A DNA stretch of 64,000 bases from Sophora flavescens (Eukaryota; Streptophyta; Magnoliopsida; Fabales; Fabaceae). A program made the position numbers and the translations under genes. Each line of letters begins with the position of its first letter. Positions within the stretch are counted from its first letter, which is position 1. The DNA is taken from the NCBI GenBank assembly GCA_030762895.1, contig JAUPTC010000208.1:1-64000 (forward strand). Reading direction: 5' to 3'. Of this stretch, positions 23,700-34,666 are shown piece after piece. Under the pieces are notes generated by a model. It searched no databases. It was not told where the DNA came from and saw only the letters and a list, made by a program, of their open reading frames with translations.

Positions 23700-24776
23700 A
23701 GTATTCAAACATTTATATTGTTACAGGTTATACATGTCCATGGGTTTCTTACCTCATAGAGTCATAGGCACAAAGGTTGCAAATTTTTTAGAACATGCAC
23801 GAAAAAGAAACCCCTAAAAAAAGAAAAAGAAAAAACATAAAAAACACATGAAGGAAATAAAATATAATTTCAATTTGAAGTAAATTCCAAAGTTTAGTAG
23901 TAGTCAATTTTCAATATGAGATATATTAATCAAAAGCCATCCAACACTTCAATGATAAATTTTATTTTTCAAAAATCGAAAACTGAATTTGAGTTTGAGA
24001 GATATTATCAAGTTGTTAAACAAAATAACTCATTAAAAGCTTTAGTATCCAATAAGAAGCTGGTTTCCATAAGTCATGAACAAACACAAAAAATTATAAA
24101 TCAAATAAATCAACTAAGTGTATTTCTTATAAAAATAATTGAGTAAAAAGGAGAAAAGAAAATGAAAAGTCAAGTAACCTCTAAAAGCTACAAAATCATT
24201 TATATCAAATCACAAAAAAGAGAAGCTTATTCTAAAGAAATTAGTACAGATAAGGGGAAGGGAAAGCAATGGCTTGATTGTTCTTCATAACAATGATAAT
24301 GTCCCTCAACTTGGGTAAAATAAAAAATAAAAAATTGGAGAGAAGGATTAGTTTACATGGCCTAGCAATCAAGTGAACTTCATTTTTTATGGTCACAAGA
24401 ATTTAACATGCTGAAATAACTATAATGGTTAATTGATCAATGATACTCATGGGTCAAAGGTAACAACTATATGATTGGGCATATATACTCCCTGGTTTCA
24501 CTACAAAGGTAACAACTGGCAAAAACAAACCACACCTCACCACCGGCATGACGAAACCAAACAAACAAACAAACCATTTGGTGATTGGTATCTTCTTTAA
24601 CTCATAATAAAACACAGGGAGTGAAGTTAAAGTGTAAATAATTATTAAATGAATGAATGAAATTGAACACGTTAATAGACAATAACACCCACTGCATCAG
24701 TATCACTCTGGTTTGGTTCTAAATAAGAAACAGATGTCATTTGTCCCCTTTATCCAACCACTGAAGTTAAAGTGTT
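23700..24776. other. Noncoding, no features recognised
   Basis: AT-rich with A-runs at 23810-23840. The 76-codon frame at 23916-24146 is lysine/asparagine-rich and looks like chance. Confidence 0.5.
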
Positions 24777-25240
24777 AATTTTAATTTTTTTAACCAGAAA
24801 GCCTTTTAATTGGTATAATTATATTTTAAAATTAGTATATTATTATTAATTAGTATAATTATATAATGATAAAATTTAATTGGTATTAATTAATTATTAA
24901 TTATATTATTAGTATTATTAATTAGTATAATTATATAATGATAAAATTTATTAATAGTATTATATTAATTAATTAATAATATAATTTTCTTTTATTTATT
25001 TTAATTTTTTAACCCAAAAACCTTTTAATTGGTATAATTGTATTTTAAAATTAGTATATTATTATTAATTAGTATAATTATATAATGATAAAATTTAATT
25101 GGTATTAATTAATTATTCATTATATTATTAGAGTTATTAATTAGTATAATTGTATAATGATAAAATTTATTAATAATCTAATTTGCTTTTATTTTTTTAA
25201 TTTTGTTAACCATAAAAACCTTTTATAAAAAATTTTTTTA
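24777..25240 (+). repeat. AT-rich tandem duplication, about 219 bp period
   Basis: Copies begin near CCTTTTAATTGGTATAATT at 24802 and again at 25021, with a third partial start near 25219. Inside are shorter repeats of AATTAGTATAATTATATAATG. Very low GC. Confidence 0.75.
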
Positions 25241-25249
25241 TAAAAAAAC

Positions 25250-25445
25250 TGACGTACCAATCAGGAGCTGCCACGTGACAGGTCAATGACACTAGTCAAA
25301 TTCGCGTCACTCCACCAGAGCGCGCCACATGGCGTTGACTCTTTTTTTTAGCCAAGTTTTTTTTTTGCTAATTTTTCGGAACAATTATGACCTGCCACGT
25401 GGCATGTCAACAAGTCAATGGCACCGGTCAAATTGACGCCACTAA
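25250..25445. repeat. CCACGTG-rich short duplication
   Basis: GCTGCCACGTGACAGGTCAATG (about 25266) recurs as CTGCCACGTGGCATGTCAAC (about 25391), followed in both by ACT/CCGGTCAAATT-like sequence. The second copy holds a perfect TGCCACGTGGCA dyad. It could be the end of an unclassified DNA transposon. Confidence 0.4.
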
Positions 25446-25698
25446 AAAAAATTTTTTTTTTTTCAAAAATAGATTTGTTTGATAAATTGTTTCAAAAAAA
25501 AGATTATTTTGATATATGGTTTCTAAAAATGGATCACTTGAGAAAAAATAGCCCCCAAACCTGCTTGAATAAAAGTATGGTAGTGGGTCATGTCCATCGA
25601 CGAGAAAATGGCATGTCTTCTCTGCTGCGTGATGTTGTCGATGTCTATTCCAATTAAATGCACTTCTTTTCGGTTAAGCAAGCTCAAAAAAAAATAAA

Positions 25699-26952
25699 GG
25701 TTTAACTATTGATTTAATCTATGAATTATTTAAGAATTTTCAATTATATCCATAAACTAAAATTTTAACTAATTAGATCCTTGAATTTATATAAAATTTT
25801 TAATTAGGTCCTTGAACTAAAATTTTTTTAATTGGATCCCTGAACTTATATAAAATTTTCAATTTGGTCCCTAAAGTAAAAATTTGAATATATAAAATAA
25901 AAATTAATAAAATGATAGATGATGGAATTTTTTTAAAAACATTATTTTGACATAATAATAAAAGACAAAAGATGAATTTGAGAGAAAAAACTCACTATTT
26001 AAAATAAAAAAATTAAAACTTAGTGAGAAAAACTATTGTTTAGCATAATAATTAAATAAAAATAAATAAATTTGAGAGACAAAATTTATTCCTTGAAAAT
26101 ATAATAACAAAATAATGATATATGAAATCGTGTTATAAAATTCATCTTTTATAACAAAATATTAAGATATTAAATTGAGTCAAATATTTAATATTTGAAA
26201 TAACATTAAAATAATAACAATAGACATAACAAGCAAAAATATTATTTAATAAATATTAAAATAATTTAAGAAAAACCTCAATTAAAATATAAAATAAAAT
26301 AATAAATTAAAAAGAAATAACTCAAAATGAAATGACAATCAAACTAAGATGTAATATTTACTTAACTAGATTCTTTATTTTATTTATTATTTCAAACAAT
26401 AACTTTGTTATTAATTGATGTTTATTTTATTTTATTCATATTTTTTTAATTGATGTTTATCAGTTTGATCTCTTAATATTTTGCTATAAAACATGGATTT
26501 TCTAGCAAAATTTCATATATTATTATTTTGTTATTATTATTTCAAGAACTAAATTTTGTTGTCAAATTTATCTATTTTTCTTTAATTATTATAATAAACA
26601 ATAATTTTTCTCACTGAATTTTATTTATCATTTTATTATTATCATTATTTTAAATAGTGAGTTTTTTCTGTCATATTCATCTTTTGTCATTTTATTATTA
26701 TGTCAAACAATATTTTTTTCTAAATTTCATCATCTATTATTTTATTACTTTTTATTTTATATAGTCACATTTTCACTTTGGGGACCCAATTGAAAAATTT
26801 ATATAAGTTTAGGGACCCAATTAAAAAAAATTAGTTTAGGGACCCAATTAAAATTTTTATATAAATTCAAGGACCTAATTAGAAATTTTTTTAGTTTAGG
26901 GACCTAATTAAAAATTCCCAAATAATTTAAGGACCAACTCAATAATTAATCC
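25699..26952. mobile_element. Foldback MULE-like MITE (1.25 kb inverted repeat)
   Basis: Both halves are near-complementary over about 600 bp each. The outer ends are GGTTTAACTATTGATT and the reverse complement of AATAATTAATCC. Subterminal direct repeats read TTAGGGACC-(C/T)AATTA with TATATAAA spacers. Nine-base flanks AAAAATAAA (25690-25698, 26953-26961) match exactly, as in Mutator-like insertions, although an A-rich duplication is weak evidence. No transposase. The RNA would form a very long hairpin. Confidence 0.75.
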
Positions 26953-26961
26953 AAAAATAAA

Positions 26962-27116
26962 TAAAATAAGCAATAATAAAAAAATATAAACAAATAAATG
27001 GATTAAAATATGATTATAATTCCCTTAAAAGTAGATAGCCTGCCACATCAGATGTACATTAAAAAAATTCTATTCCACTTTTAAATTTGTATTGATGATG
27101 ATGATGTTAATGTTTA
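26962..27116. other. Short spacer, no features
   Basis: AT-rich spacer between foldback element and MITE; nothing recognised. Confidence 0.5.
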
Positions 27117-28085
27117 TGGCTCGTTTGGTGTGGTCAGATAGGATAGAGGTAGATACTGGATAAGATAAGAGAGAATGATAACAGTAAGAAATCATATGAA
27201 TAAGATAAGATGCTATTTTATTCGATGTTTGAAGTCCACAAGATAACCAACAGGATATGATAGCATTATAGTTTTTTTTTTGTAACCATGACATAGGTAC
27301 GAAGTTTCCACTATAACACCCCAATTTTTCCGCTTTTTAAGATCGGTATAAATATAAATAAAAGTTTATATTTTTATCGGAAACTTAGAAAATGATTTTG
27401 GGAAAACCAAAGTCATATTCATATCATACTTATTTTTATAAGTATATGGAGAAATTTTTGGCTGAAAATTCAGTCGGAACCCGGTCTGCGTTTTCGCTGA
27501 CAGGAAGATTTTACTGATAAAAAACCTAATTTTGATCCGAGAACGAAATGAATATATTTTATATCTCATTTCCAACAATAAAGGTTATTTTGAAAATTTT
27601 CAAAATAAAAAAGCTACTATACTCGATTCGGGCGTAAAACCCTAAATCGTGTAATCGACGAGACCGAGAACGGACGTGCAGAGACAAAACCCGACGTCGG
27701 ATGCTGAGACCTCTTGACACCTAGGATGATGAGTCACATGGATGAGTCACCCATGTCATGATTACTTTTTACAAAATATCTAGATATTTCTTTAAACTAG
27801 TGTAAAGACCGTTTTGCCCTTGGACGATTTTACCCTTGAACTTTCATCGAAATGACAAGTTTGCCCCACAATTTGTGGACACAAATCAGCCACATCCTCA
27901 CTCACTTCTCACCACATGTTGGTCATAATTGCTTTTTGGGAAATGACTATTTTGTCCTTATGTTGTCATAATACCACAAAAATACCATTTTGAGATTACT
28001 ACTTTGTCCTTGAATTTTTGTGTGTTGGACCCTTTTACCCCTCAAAGGCCACGGCCTTAGGCAGCCAAGAGGCCCATTTTCACTT

Positions 28086-28094
28086 CTATAAAAG
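28086..28094 (+). promoter_or_regulatory. TATA box of the 3.9 kb solo LTR
   Basis: CTATAAAAG about 775 bp into the LTR. Confidence 0.5.
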
Positions 28095-30832
28095 GTCATC
28101 TTCATCTTCTCCATCAAGCTTTGCCATTTTTGCCATTAAAGCTCTAAGTATCATAGCTTGATTTTGTGAAGGAAGTAGGTGATTCCTTGCCCATTTTTCA
28201 TTTCCAAGAGGTATACCATGCTTCTCTCACTCAATCATCATGATGTTCTTCATTGATTTTTGTGATTTGAAGTCTTGATCATATTTTTCAATCCCTAGAT
28301 CTAGAAACTTTGAAAATTCATAGAAAATCATAGAAAAATCCTTTTAAAGTGAAACCAATTTCTATGATCTTAGTATCCTCTCTATATTTAATATCCAATA
28401 GGATAAATCAAACAAAAATTTTGTGCCCATTTATTTTGTCAAGGCCGAACCCTAGTTTCTAGTGGGGGAGGACTTTGTTCATTTTGTTAATTAGTCTTGC
28501 TTGATTCAATCTTATAATTCATATATATATTGAATCCATGGTTGTTGAATCAAAATCAAACCTCTAAGCCATTATTTTGTTTATCGCCAAAATTGTATTT
28601 TTGGAAGAGTTGAAAAATTTTGTTTCATTTTTCAACTTATGATAATTTGTCTTAACTCTACACTACTCTAAGGTCGTGGATCTAAGAGTATGTGAAAATT
28701 TAAAATCTCTAACTCAAATTTAGTGTAATGTCCGAATTAGGGTTTTTGAAAGATTGAAGTATTTTATTTCAATCTTTGTATTCTAATCTTTGTTTTAGGG
28801 TTTTAAGTGATCAAGGATCACTAATCCAAGAGCTTAGGATTTTTAGAAATTTTTAGATAATTAATTCCCACATGGCCGAAACTAGCATATAAGAGCATAG
28901 GTGTATTTAGTGTTTGATTGATGATTATTTGTTGTGTTTTGATGAAGGGCAAATTGTCGTGTGAGTCGTGTACGTGTTTTGCGGAAACCAGACGTTTGAC
29001 GGAATTTCAATTCGACAAGATAAAAATCTTCAAGAGGTAAGGGGAGTACCTAAGGGATTTTTCCGATAGTCATGTGTAATTGTTATGGTGTGTCTTAATT
29101 ATGGTGTGTATGTATTTATTTTGTAGTTAGCATTATTTGCTTATTGATTATTTGCTATTAATTATTTGATTTAACTGCATTTAATTATTTGTTATAATTG
29201 GTGATATGTTTTAAATTTCTAAGTGTCATATTATTGATATGAAATAATTGTTGATGTGGATTGTGAGTTTGAAAACCTGACAGTGGTCAGAGCTCGATTA
29301 AATACGCGGTTAAAAGAATTTAAAATCTTTTTATGAAATGATGAAGTTAATTTAGGTGGAAATAGTAATATGATATTACTTAATTAATTATTTGGTGAAA
29401 ATTGGGAATTTATGAGAAATGATATTATTTTAATGATTTAACGGCAAAAGAGCGTTTTAAGAGTTACGACGAGGACGTAACCTTGAGAATATTTTAACAC
29501 TGCTACTTTTCACCCAAGGAATTTCTAAATAATAGAAAATATTATTTTATGAAGAAAAGTTTCAAAAACAACTTTATTACAGTGTCAGAAAAATTAATTT
29601 ACTGATGAAGGAGTTACGTTTGTGCCTATTTGCGTTTTGAAAACGGAAAACGACGAACAATTTCGTCAATATTATTTTAGTAGTCTTAAAAAGAGATAAA
29701 ATTTATTATTACCGAGGATTAGTCTTAAATAATATTTTTGAGTTTAAATTAGTGATTTTTAAATAAAACAGTGAATTTTCAACGTAAAAGGATTTTTGGT
29801 AAACAGCGGATTATTTTAGTCAGATTAAGAAAGGTTTGGTTTTACTTCTGTTTTTTGCAGAATAAACATAGTTTAAAGTTGTAAATGAACCTAGCCGCCG
29901 AGACGTCGGACTTAGTGTTCCTAAAGATATGGCCCGGGGCTAAAGAAAGTGGAATAATGGACTAGAGGTCCTATAATCAGTGTATTGGTTTTGTGCACTA
30001 AAATCTACGTGTCTAAGACCGGTGTATCGGTCTAGATTTCGTGATTGCACACTTTTGACTTAAGGTTAGTTATGGTTTAATTGAGATATTAAACTTAGTA
30101 GTTTAAGACAATGGTTGTCTGGTCGCGCTGTCGCGCACGCGCCAAAAAAAGCGAGCGGTTTGTAAAAATGTAGTTTAGGGCGACAACTCGGATATCGTCT
30201 CACAAGGACTCTTAGGTTGTTGTTATTAACACAAAAATCAGTTTTGGGGGGGGGGGGGGTTGGATTAAAATAAAGAAAACAAAACAAACACAGAGTAAGA
30301 AAACAGAGCAGCTTAAATGATTAACAAATAAACTAAAGCGATTAACCTACTGTTCTCGAATCCCCAACTATCATCGGTTCATGTAAATTCCAAGCCCTAA
30401 GCAGATTCTAATCCCCTTTCGGTTGTAGCAACAATTTACAAGCGAAACCACTACTACAGATATATGTTCCTATTCCCGAATTAAGCAAACGGGGTTAAGC
30501 CCTCATGAACTAAGCGAACATGAATGAACACACGCGAATTAAGCAAACGCGATTTAATATAGGAACATAACATCATCGAAATAAATCAATACAACACTAT
30601 ACACTCCTGAATTAAGCAAACAGAAATATATAGCATAGTATTGAAAAGCGAAAAGCAAACAAAACAGGAATTACAAAACCTCAAGTGTGATGGAAATCAA
30701 TTACAGTAGACTAATCTAGGAGACTAGCTCTCCATTACAGAAATAAGCACAAAAGAAAAGAAAATAAACTACTGAAAACTACTACTACTGACTCCTACTC
30801 TGACTGACTCCTTCAGTTATGCCTAAAACAGG

Positions 30833-30841
30833 CTTATATAC
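30833..30841 (-). promoter_or_regulatory. TATA box, young Athila-like 3' LTR
   Basis: GTATATAAG on the minus strand, at the same place as 35361-35369 in the 5' LTR. Confidence 0.5.
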
Positions 30842-30852
30842 AACTTCTGGAT

Positions 30853-31081
30853 TCCGCGGACTCGCGAGGCGAACACTGTCTCGCGAGGCGAATCTTGCAG
30901 CGTTTGGTCTTCTCGCGAGGCGAAGTACGGCTCGCGTGGCGAGGAATGGAAAAGTCATGGCTTCTGGTCTTCAGTCTCGCGAGGCGAGTCATCTATTCGC
31001 GGGGCGACACAGAAAGGTTGCAAATTTTCTGGCACAGTCACCTTCAGGTTCGCGAGGCGAATGCCTTCTCACGGGGCGAAA
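30853..31081 (-). promoter_or_regulatory. U3 array: four pairs of CTCGCGAGGCGA
   Basis: Eight motif copies start at 30861, 30880, 30912, 30931, 30976, 30996, 31049 and 31068. They form four pairs with start-to-start spacing 19, 19, 20 and 19 bp, while gaps between pairs vary (51-73 bp). Variants include CTCGCGTGGCGA and TTCGCGGGGCGA. The array begins about 20 bp upstream of the minus-strand TATA box. A paired binding site function is inferred. Confidence 0.75.
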
Positions 31082-31294
31082 GCTCAAGATTTATTTCTTT
31101 TTATTAACCTGAAAACAGAAAATAGCATAAGTGCTTTATTTAACTCTAAATCAACCAAATTAACCTAAAAATACTTTACAGACTCAAAATGCTGCTTAAA
31201 GACAATCAAGTCTAATTTGGGCGAAAATGCGATATAATTAGCACAAAACCACGGTCATACTAGCCATAAAACTAGATGAGCCAGCGGCTGATCA

Positions 31295-32700
31295 AAATAC
31301 CCCAAACTTAAACTTTGCTTGTCCCCAAGCAAACTAAAACTCAAAAACTCAAAAAGACTCAAGACATGGCAAGCTTAAAAGATTCAATCAACCTTGCACA
31401 AATTCAAGCAGTTTCATCAAAACAGTTTTCTTCAATGTCCCCCCCTTTCAAGCAAAGCAATCCCCACAATCATTTATTCTAAACAATTGAGAATTTCATC
31501 ATTCAAGCAATCAGTAATCTAAGCAAGGGATCCAAGTTACACACAAGAGGGAGATCACCAAATTCAAACAACTGCCTTCCTCACAAGGGAATTTAGTGTT
31601 TCACTCAATCGCTCAGTTTGTCAGGTTAACAACATTTCACTCAATTTCACTTTTAAGAGCACTTCCCATAAATTTGATTTTCATCTCCAAATGGTCCCCA
31701 CAGAAAACATGCATGTAACATCAAAAGGTCTTTTATGGGTTGTAATGGGGCCTGGCTAAGGGTAGGATTTACAAAGGAACTAGGCTGAAGACCCTAGGAA
31801 CTAAGAGCATGAACTTTTTACACTTTGAATTTAAACTCAAGTTCCTTTTTTCATTTTTCATTTGCCTTGGGTGGCTACAACCATTTCTTCTAATACTTTT
31901 ATTTTTATCATTTTTACAATTTTCTTCTCTTCTTTTTTTTTTTCTTTTTCTTTTTTTTCTTTTTCTGCTTTTCTTTTCTTTTTATTTTTTTTTCTTTTCT
32001 TTTTGGCTCCAACCTTTTTTATTATATTTTTTCTTTTCTTTTTTTATTCTCAATCCCAACCAACACATCATATCCTTGTAACCACCCCAAACTTAGTTTC
32101 TTGCAACCATTCTCTTTGCTAAGATTCCATGCTCTCCTAATCCTAAGATCGGGTTAACATGATTTTTCAGATTTTAGGCTCATAACATAAGGTTATCAAG
32201 AATTAACAGGCTAATTAGGCTCAAAGGGGCTAACTAGGAAACATGCATTAGGAATTGGTTCTTTTAGTCAAGTAGCTATTTACAAAGAAAATGCCTAAAT
32301 CATTTGAAGCAAACACATAAGCATGCAAACCATAAAGAGGCTCAAGCAAATTCGGGAAAGTGCAACTTAAAAGTGATTTCACACAGTTAAAAACATGTTG
32401 GAGGCTCAAATCCTCACCTGGACAATTTTTGCAAATTGTTTGACTGAGATTCTATCCCTAGTGTGTGCTTCCTATCACCCCAAACTTATCATAAATCATG
32501 CCATCATAACAAAATATCTCAAAGTTCAGTTTTCAATTTTTCAAGTAGGGATCAAATTTTCAAATTTCAAATCCTATGGGGAAAACAGTCAACAATTAAC
32601 ATGCAATCCATCTATGCAAATTCAATCAAACCCAGCAAACTTGCTGACACAAGACTCAACACAACTCCTGAGCTTCTCAAATTATTCAGGAGCTAAAAGA
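31295..32700 (-). other. 3' region of the young Athila-like element
   Basis: Polypurine tract next to the LTR, the GGTTGTAATGGGGCC block at 31738-31752 shared with the older Athila-like element, and a long pyrimidine-rich block (31840-32045 on the plus strand). The poly-phenylalanine reading frames there are low-complexity artefacts. Confidence 0.6.
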
Positions 32701-32707
32701 AAACAAA

Positions 32708-34566
32708 TCAAAAATAAAGCAACGAAAAATTAAAAAGGAAAAGGTTTAGAGAAAACTCATGGAGCCGGTTCCACCAGGATCCCACTGTCTGTGATACAGC
32801 GGCCACGGAATGCTCAAAGTACGAAGTGATCCTCCCGGATCCCATGGCTTGAAGCATAAGGCCCATGTGATAGACAAGGGACAGAAGCTTGTTCCATGGT
32901 CCCCTAACTTGCAGCCTTGATATGGAGGTGAGCATTTGACAATTATGGTGACTCCTTCAAGTGCAGCGGACTTCTTGCTCCCTCTTGGGTCAAAGATGCC
33001 CTCCTTTTCAATAAAGTCCTCCCAATAAAATCTGGGTTCAACCCCTTGGACTGGCCATGGTGCAAAATCCAGCGGATTGAACTCCATCACTGGTGGTTCC
33101 ATGGGGGGAGGTGGCAAATAGGTAGAGAGTGTTCTTTGGTGCTGCTTCATCTTCTGCACTATCCTCATTCCCTGCACTATCAAATTCATCACCTGCTAAA
33201 CCTGCAGAAATCTCAGCACACACCACAGAAAGGTTAGAGTTAGTACAATGAGTAATTATAGTACAAGAAACTGAATCAGTAAAGGTCTGAATGTCTGGAA
33301 GTGGCTTGAGCTCTAAGGGGGGTGGCTGCTCAATGGATGGAGTATTTGGAGTAGCCATGATGTCAAGAACTTCGGCTGAACAATCAGCTTCACTCACACT
33401 ATCACCTTGCAACGTAGAATCAAGAAACTCAAAGACAAACAACACAAGGTTTAGTGTCAGTACAGTCAGTACATGTATAAATATCATCAAAGCTAGAAAC
33501 AATTGGAAAATCAGAATCAGAAAAGGCTCGAATGTCTGGAGATTCAGCACAAAGTTCATCCACCCCATCACTCCCAACACATGCATTTGAATTAATTGAA
33601 TCATCTACTTCCAAAGGTTCTTCATTATCCTCAAGCATGGTGAAGCAGATGTCCTCCTGATCCTCATTTTCTATGCTTCCTAGCTGAACATGGCCCTCAT
33701 CCTCATATGTCTCATGTTCCATATGGATGTTTTTCTCTTCATACCTTTCAAAACATGCTATACACAAAGCAGTGTCAGTACAATCAGCACATGCAGTATA
33801 ATAGATAGAATCAGGGGAAGAGTGAATATCTGGAGATTCAACACACAGTTCATCAACAGAAACATTATCAAAATTATCATTAGAAGTATCGTCAAGAGCA
33901 ACTATCTGTGACTCTGCATATTCTTCACGGGAATGTGGAGTTTGTAGTGCAAAGAAAGAGGTGGAGACAATGTGATCAATTTGAACGGCCAACTTCTGAG
34001 AATCAGCTTCTATCCTCCGTTGGGATTCAAGATTTTGTTCTGCCATCTGTTGATTTTGCTCGGTCATTTGTTGTATCATTCCTTCCATTTGTGTAGTTAT
34101 CTGTGCAGTCATTTGCTTGAACAGGTCCTCGAGTGAAGGTCCGGAAGGTGCAGAAGTGGTCACTTGGGGAGGATTACGTGGTGGTGCCAGTGGTGACATT
34201 AGTTGTTGGTCCTCATACCAAGGGTTTAGATGGGTTCCCCAGCTCAATAGGAAGACTTTCTTCAAATCAAACCAGCTGAAGGAGGAATCCACCTCAAGAT
34301 TATACAACCAATCCCTTGCAGCGCCTTCAAATGAGAGATGGAAAGCTCCCATCTGGATGTGATCTTGTTATTCCTTTCCTTGGTCTCAACATTATAGAAC
34401 AAACAGCCTGGAATTCCTTCAGATGCTCCTGCGGATTTTCACCTGCAAGACCACTAAACCTTGGCAACCAGTGCATTAAACCAGCAAAATCAGGATAATA
34501 TATGCATGGTGGTTCATAATTAACATTAGGCATGTACCCACACATGTAATTTTCCATGGAAAGCAC
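32708..34566 (-). pseudogene. Gag-like plus cysteine-repeat polyprotein, frameshifted
   Basis: 34566-34327 encodes an N-terminal piece containing WLPRFSGLAGENPQEHLKEF, typical of Athila/Tat Gag. The frame then shifts to 34352-33429 (MGAFHLSFEGAARDWLYNL, then a glutamine-rich coiled stretch MTEQNQQMAEQ). What follows is not standard Gag: acidic sequence with repeated segments built on (V/A)ESPDI...C-x2-CTDT-x2-C-x2-C at about 33800 and 33500, and a third degenerate copy (LPDIQTFTDSVSC) read from 33604-33038. The end (33192-32746) has repeated WDPGG. No protease or pol. Several frame changes are needed, so it is broken or spliced in a way I cannot see. Confidence 0.6.
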
Positions 34567-34643
34567 TAAGATTCACAACCAGACAATGCAGACGAAAGAG
34601 ATTTTTTTTTTAAATTTTTTTTTCTGTCAATAACAATCAAGAG

Positions 34644-34661
34644 TCCCCGGCAACGGCGCCA
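34644..34661 (-). other. Primer binding site, tRNA-Asp, perfect
   Basis: Plus strand TCCCCGGCAACGGCGCCA equals the 3' end of plant tRNA-Asp including CCA-type terminal bases. It lies five bases inside the 5' LTR. Confidence 0.85.
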
Positions 34662-34666
34662 ATTTT

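Larger units (their letters stand above)
30120..31294 (-). mobile_element. 3' LTR of the young Athila-like element
   Basis: Plus-strand ends TGGTCGCG and GGCTGATCA. Next to its outer end it has 19 bases (GCGCTGTCGCGCACGCGCC) not found in the other LTR. It also differs in a homopolymer (13 G at about 30245, against T then G in the sister copy). Confidence 0.9.

Noticed and set aside
30857..31112. Arginine-rich open frames across the CTCGCGAGGCGA array (also 35422-35634)
   Set aside because: The frame follows from the GC-rich repeat in U3; a promoter array is the simpler reading.
31809..32122. Two phenylalanine/serine-rich open frames
   Set aside because: They are translations of a pyrimidine tract inside the Athila-like 3' region; no start context or domain.
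33291..33590. Plus-strand frames opposite the gag-like region
   Set aside because: Shadow frames of the minus-strand element protein.
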